From: Variovorax sp. dw_308
Lineage (GTDB): Bacteria > Pseudomonadota > Gammaproteobacteria > Burkholderiales > Burkholderiaceae_C
Reading direction: 5' to 3'
Assembly (NCBI RefSeq): GCF_019207085.1
Contig: NZ_JAATOM010000016.1
Coordinates: forward strand, 62,001-126,000
Length of the DNA stretch: 64,000 nt
Shown here in pieces: positions 62,684 through 64,000 of this stretch; within the stretch, counting starts at the first letter, position 1; each line of letters begins with the position of its first letter. Under the pieces are notes generated by a model, which ran no database searches, was not told the origin of the DNA, and was given only the letters and a program-made list of their open reading frames with translations. The position numbers and the translations under genes were made by a program.

Positions 62684-63607
62684 TCATGGCTCCCGGATTC
62701 CGAACGCCGGCATGGGACCCGCGCGGCGGGAAAGCCCGAGGATCTCCCGCGCCTCCATCGGTGTGGCCGGCTCGCCGCCCAGGTCGCGCACGATGCGCAC
62801 CAGCCGCTCGATCAGCCGCTGGTTGGTCGCCAGCTCGCCGGCGGCGTAGTACAGGTTGTCCTCCAGTCCGGTGCGCACATGGCCGCCCAGCAGCACCGAC
62901 TGGATGGCCGCCGGCAACTGGGCTGCACCGATGCCGCTGACGCCAAGGATCGCGCCGCGCGGGAGCAGGTCGGCCATGAACTGCAACGTCTTCGGCGCAT
63001 AGGGCATCGCGCCCTGAAAGCCGCGGTGTGCGTTCAGCACGAGGTTGACGAAAGGCGGCCCGTCGTCGAGCCCTTCGGACAGCAGCGTGCTCACGTCCTG
63101 CAGGATGTGGGTCGGGCTGAAGACCTCCCACTCCGGCTTGATGCCCCGTACCTTCATTGCTGCGGCCAACTCGCGGTTCTTCGACGGCGGGCTGTTGAAC
63201 AGGATCTCCCGGCCTTCGAAGCTGAGGTTGACGGTGGTCGCATCCAGCGTGCACATCTCGGCTCCGGCCTCGATGCCCTTGACGCGCTCGTCCCAGGCGA
63301 TTTCCCAGCCGTCGCCAGGCAGCTGCCGCAGCAGATCACCATCGACGCCGCCGCCCGTAGAGTTATTGATCACGATGTCGCTGTGCGCCCGGATGCGGGT
63401 GTTGATGTCGCGGTAGATGTCGGGGTTGCAGGTCGCCTGATCGTCGGGGCGGCGGGCATGGATGGCCGCCACCGACGCGCCGGCGTTCCAGCAATCGATC
63501 ACGTCGCGCGCAATCTCCCCGGGCTGCGTCGGCAGGTGCGGGTTCTGCTTCTTGCTGGCCATGCCGCCGGTGGGGGCGATGGTGATGATCACCTTGGGTG
63601 TATTCAT
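62684..63607 (-). CDS. BKACE family protein (3-keto-5-aminohexanoate cleavage enzyme-like)
   Basis: A 307-residue TIM-barrel enzyme of the beta-keto acid cleavage family. 'VIITIAPTGGMASKKQNPHLPTQPGEIARDVIDCWNAGASVAAIHARRPDDQ' opens the barrel; 'NNSTGGGVDGDLL' is the phosphate-like loop, and the Zn-binding 'IHARRPD' and late 'GGHVRTGLEDNLYYAAGELATNQ' are typical. It condenses or cleaves a beta-keto acid with acetyl-CoA. It lies 7 bp upstream of the VOC gene's stop-side partner, on the same strand. Confidence 0.88.
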   Translation of the reverse strand: MNTPKVIITIAPTGGMASKKQNPHLPTQPGEIARDVIDCWNAGASVAAIHARRPDDQATCNPDIYRDINTRIRAHSDIVINNSTGGGVDGDLLRQLPGDGWEIAWDERVKGIEAGAEMCTLDATTVNLSFEGREILFNSPPSKNRELAAAMKVRGIKPEWEVFSPTHILQDVSTLLSEGLDDGPPFVNLVLNAHRGFQGAMPYAPKTLQFMADLLPRGAILGVSGIGAAQLPAAIQSVLLGGHVRTGLEDNLYYAAGELATNQRLIERLVRIVRDLGGEPATPMEAREILGLSRRAGPMPAFGIREP

Positions 63608-63614
63608 GCGCGGC

Positions 63615-64000
63615 TCACTGGACCACCATGTCCCAGGGCGTGCGCCCGGGTGGCAATGACGGCCGGGCGGTGAGTGCTTCGAGCGGCTCGCCGGCCTCGT
63701 AGCGCGCGATCAGATCCTCGGGATCGAAGGTCACCCCGATGAAGTTCTGTTCGTAGTTGCCACCGGCGAAGAAGGCCTCCACCTCAGCGGGGAGTTCGAA
63801 GACGTCGTACTGCAGTTCCAGCCGGTTGCCATCCGGGTCCTTGTAGTAGATCGAGATGGTCGGCCCATGGTTGATCGTCCAGAACGGGCGGATACCGAGA
63901 TCGGCCAGGCGCCGGTAGGTGGCCAGCAACTGGCCGAGATCGCCGTAGGTGAACGCGATGTGCTCCAGGCCGGCGTGGCGATCGGCCTCGCCGTGCAGCT
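63615..64000 (-). CDS. VOC family dioxygenase-like protein, C-terminal part
   Basis: The gene extends past the right edge; its 5' end is missing. The visible 128 codons contain 'GLEHIAFTYGDLGQLLATYRRLADLGIRPFW', 'SIYYKDPDGNRLELQYDVF' with the metal-binding Glu, and a C-terminal tail (PEDLIARYEAGEPLEALTARP). This is the second half of an extradiol ring-cleavage-type (biphenyl-2,3-diol 1,2-dioxygenase-like) VOC protein. It lies immediately upstream of the BKACE gene on the same strand, so the two may belong to one aromatic-degradation operon. Confidence 0.75.
   Translation of the reverse strand, partial: LHGEADRHAGLEHIAFTYGDLGQLLATYRRLADLGIRPFWTINHGPTISIYYKDPDGNRLELQYDVFELPAEVEAFFAGGNYEQNFIGVTFDPEDLIARYEAGEPLEALTARPSLPPGRTPWDMVVQ

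Overview
The window is high-GC, densely coded chromosomal DNA that looks like a betaproteobacterium of the Comamonadaceae (Variovorax-like). This rests on the many ABC and tripartite transporters, CoA-thioester enzymes and AraC/TetR-type regulators, on short start-to-stop spacing, and on GCTATC...GATAGC intergenic hairpins of the kind I associate with that family. No rRNA, tRNA, CRISPR array or complete insertion sequence was seen.

Layout: 1-1.9 kb has two small lipoproteins, a GST and an HNH-like protein. 2.0-5.0 kb is a gluconate uptake and phosphorylation pair (GntP plus FGGY-type gluconokinase). 5.1-13.3 kb holds single housekeeping or accessory genes: CYTH-CHAD protein, CPBP membrane protease, acyl-CoA dehydrogenase, a YefM-YoeB toxin-antitoxin pair, an HtrA-like protease without signal peptide, a VOC protein, a TIM-barrel isomerase and a holin-like membrane protein. 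13.4-15.5 kb is a TctB-TctA transporter pair without its binding protein, closed by a clear terminator.

15.7-17.4 kb is a lower-GC islet with two tandem TIR-domain genes. The second runs, through a change of reading frame, into a pterin-4a-carbinolamine-dehydratase-like domain. This is the most unusual locus in the window and a candidate NAD-directed defence module.

17.4-26.2 kb is a catabolic cluster (CoA-transferase divergent from acyl-CoA dehydrogenase, SDR, DUF993 aldolase-like protein, enoyl-CoA hydratase, aldehyde dehydrogenase, GMC oxidoreductase). 29.9-36.8 kb is a sugar-type ABC transporter (RbsB/RbsC/RbsA/RbsC), a TetR regulator and a semialdehyde dehydrogenase. The same 16-bp inverted-repeat operator occurs once in the CoA-transferase/acyl-CoA dehydrogenase divergent promoter and twice upstream of the ABC operon, so the two blocks are probably one regulon. 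Between them lie AmtB, a small basic protein, an orphan protein of unknown function and a secreted NlpC/P60-like hydrolase.

37.1-45.2 kb is a leftward branched-chain-type ABC operon (AraC regulator, LivH, LivM, LivG, LivF, long-chain acyl-CoA ligase, LivK). It is interrupted between LivG and LivF by a pair of inverted 179-bp repeats. 45.4-46.3 kb is an HSL-family esterase. 46.5-52.5 kb is an orphan type VI secretion cassette: VgrG, a Tle5-like phospholipase D effector and a Sel1-repeat putative immunity lipoprotein. 52.7-64 kb holds PurT, 3-hydroxybutyryl-CoA dehydrogenase, an enoyl-CoA hydratase, a ClsC-like phospholipase D, a retropepsin-like protease, a small secreted protein, alpha-carbonic anhydrase, an AraC regulator divergent from a Tat-exported carotenoid oxygenase, and a BKACE enzyme followed by a truncated VOC gene at the edge.
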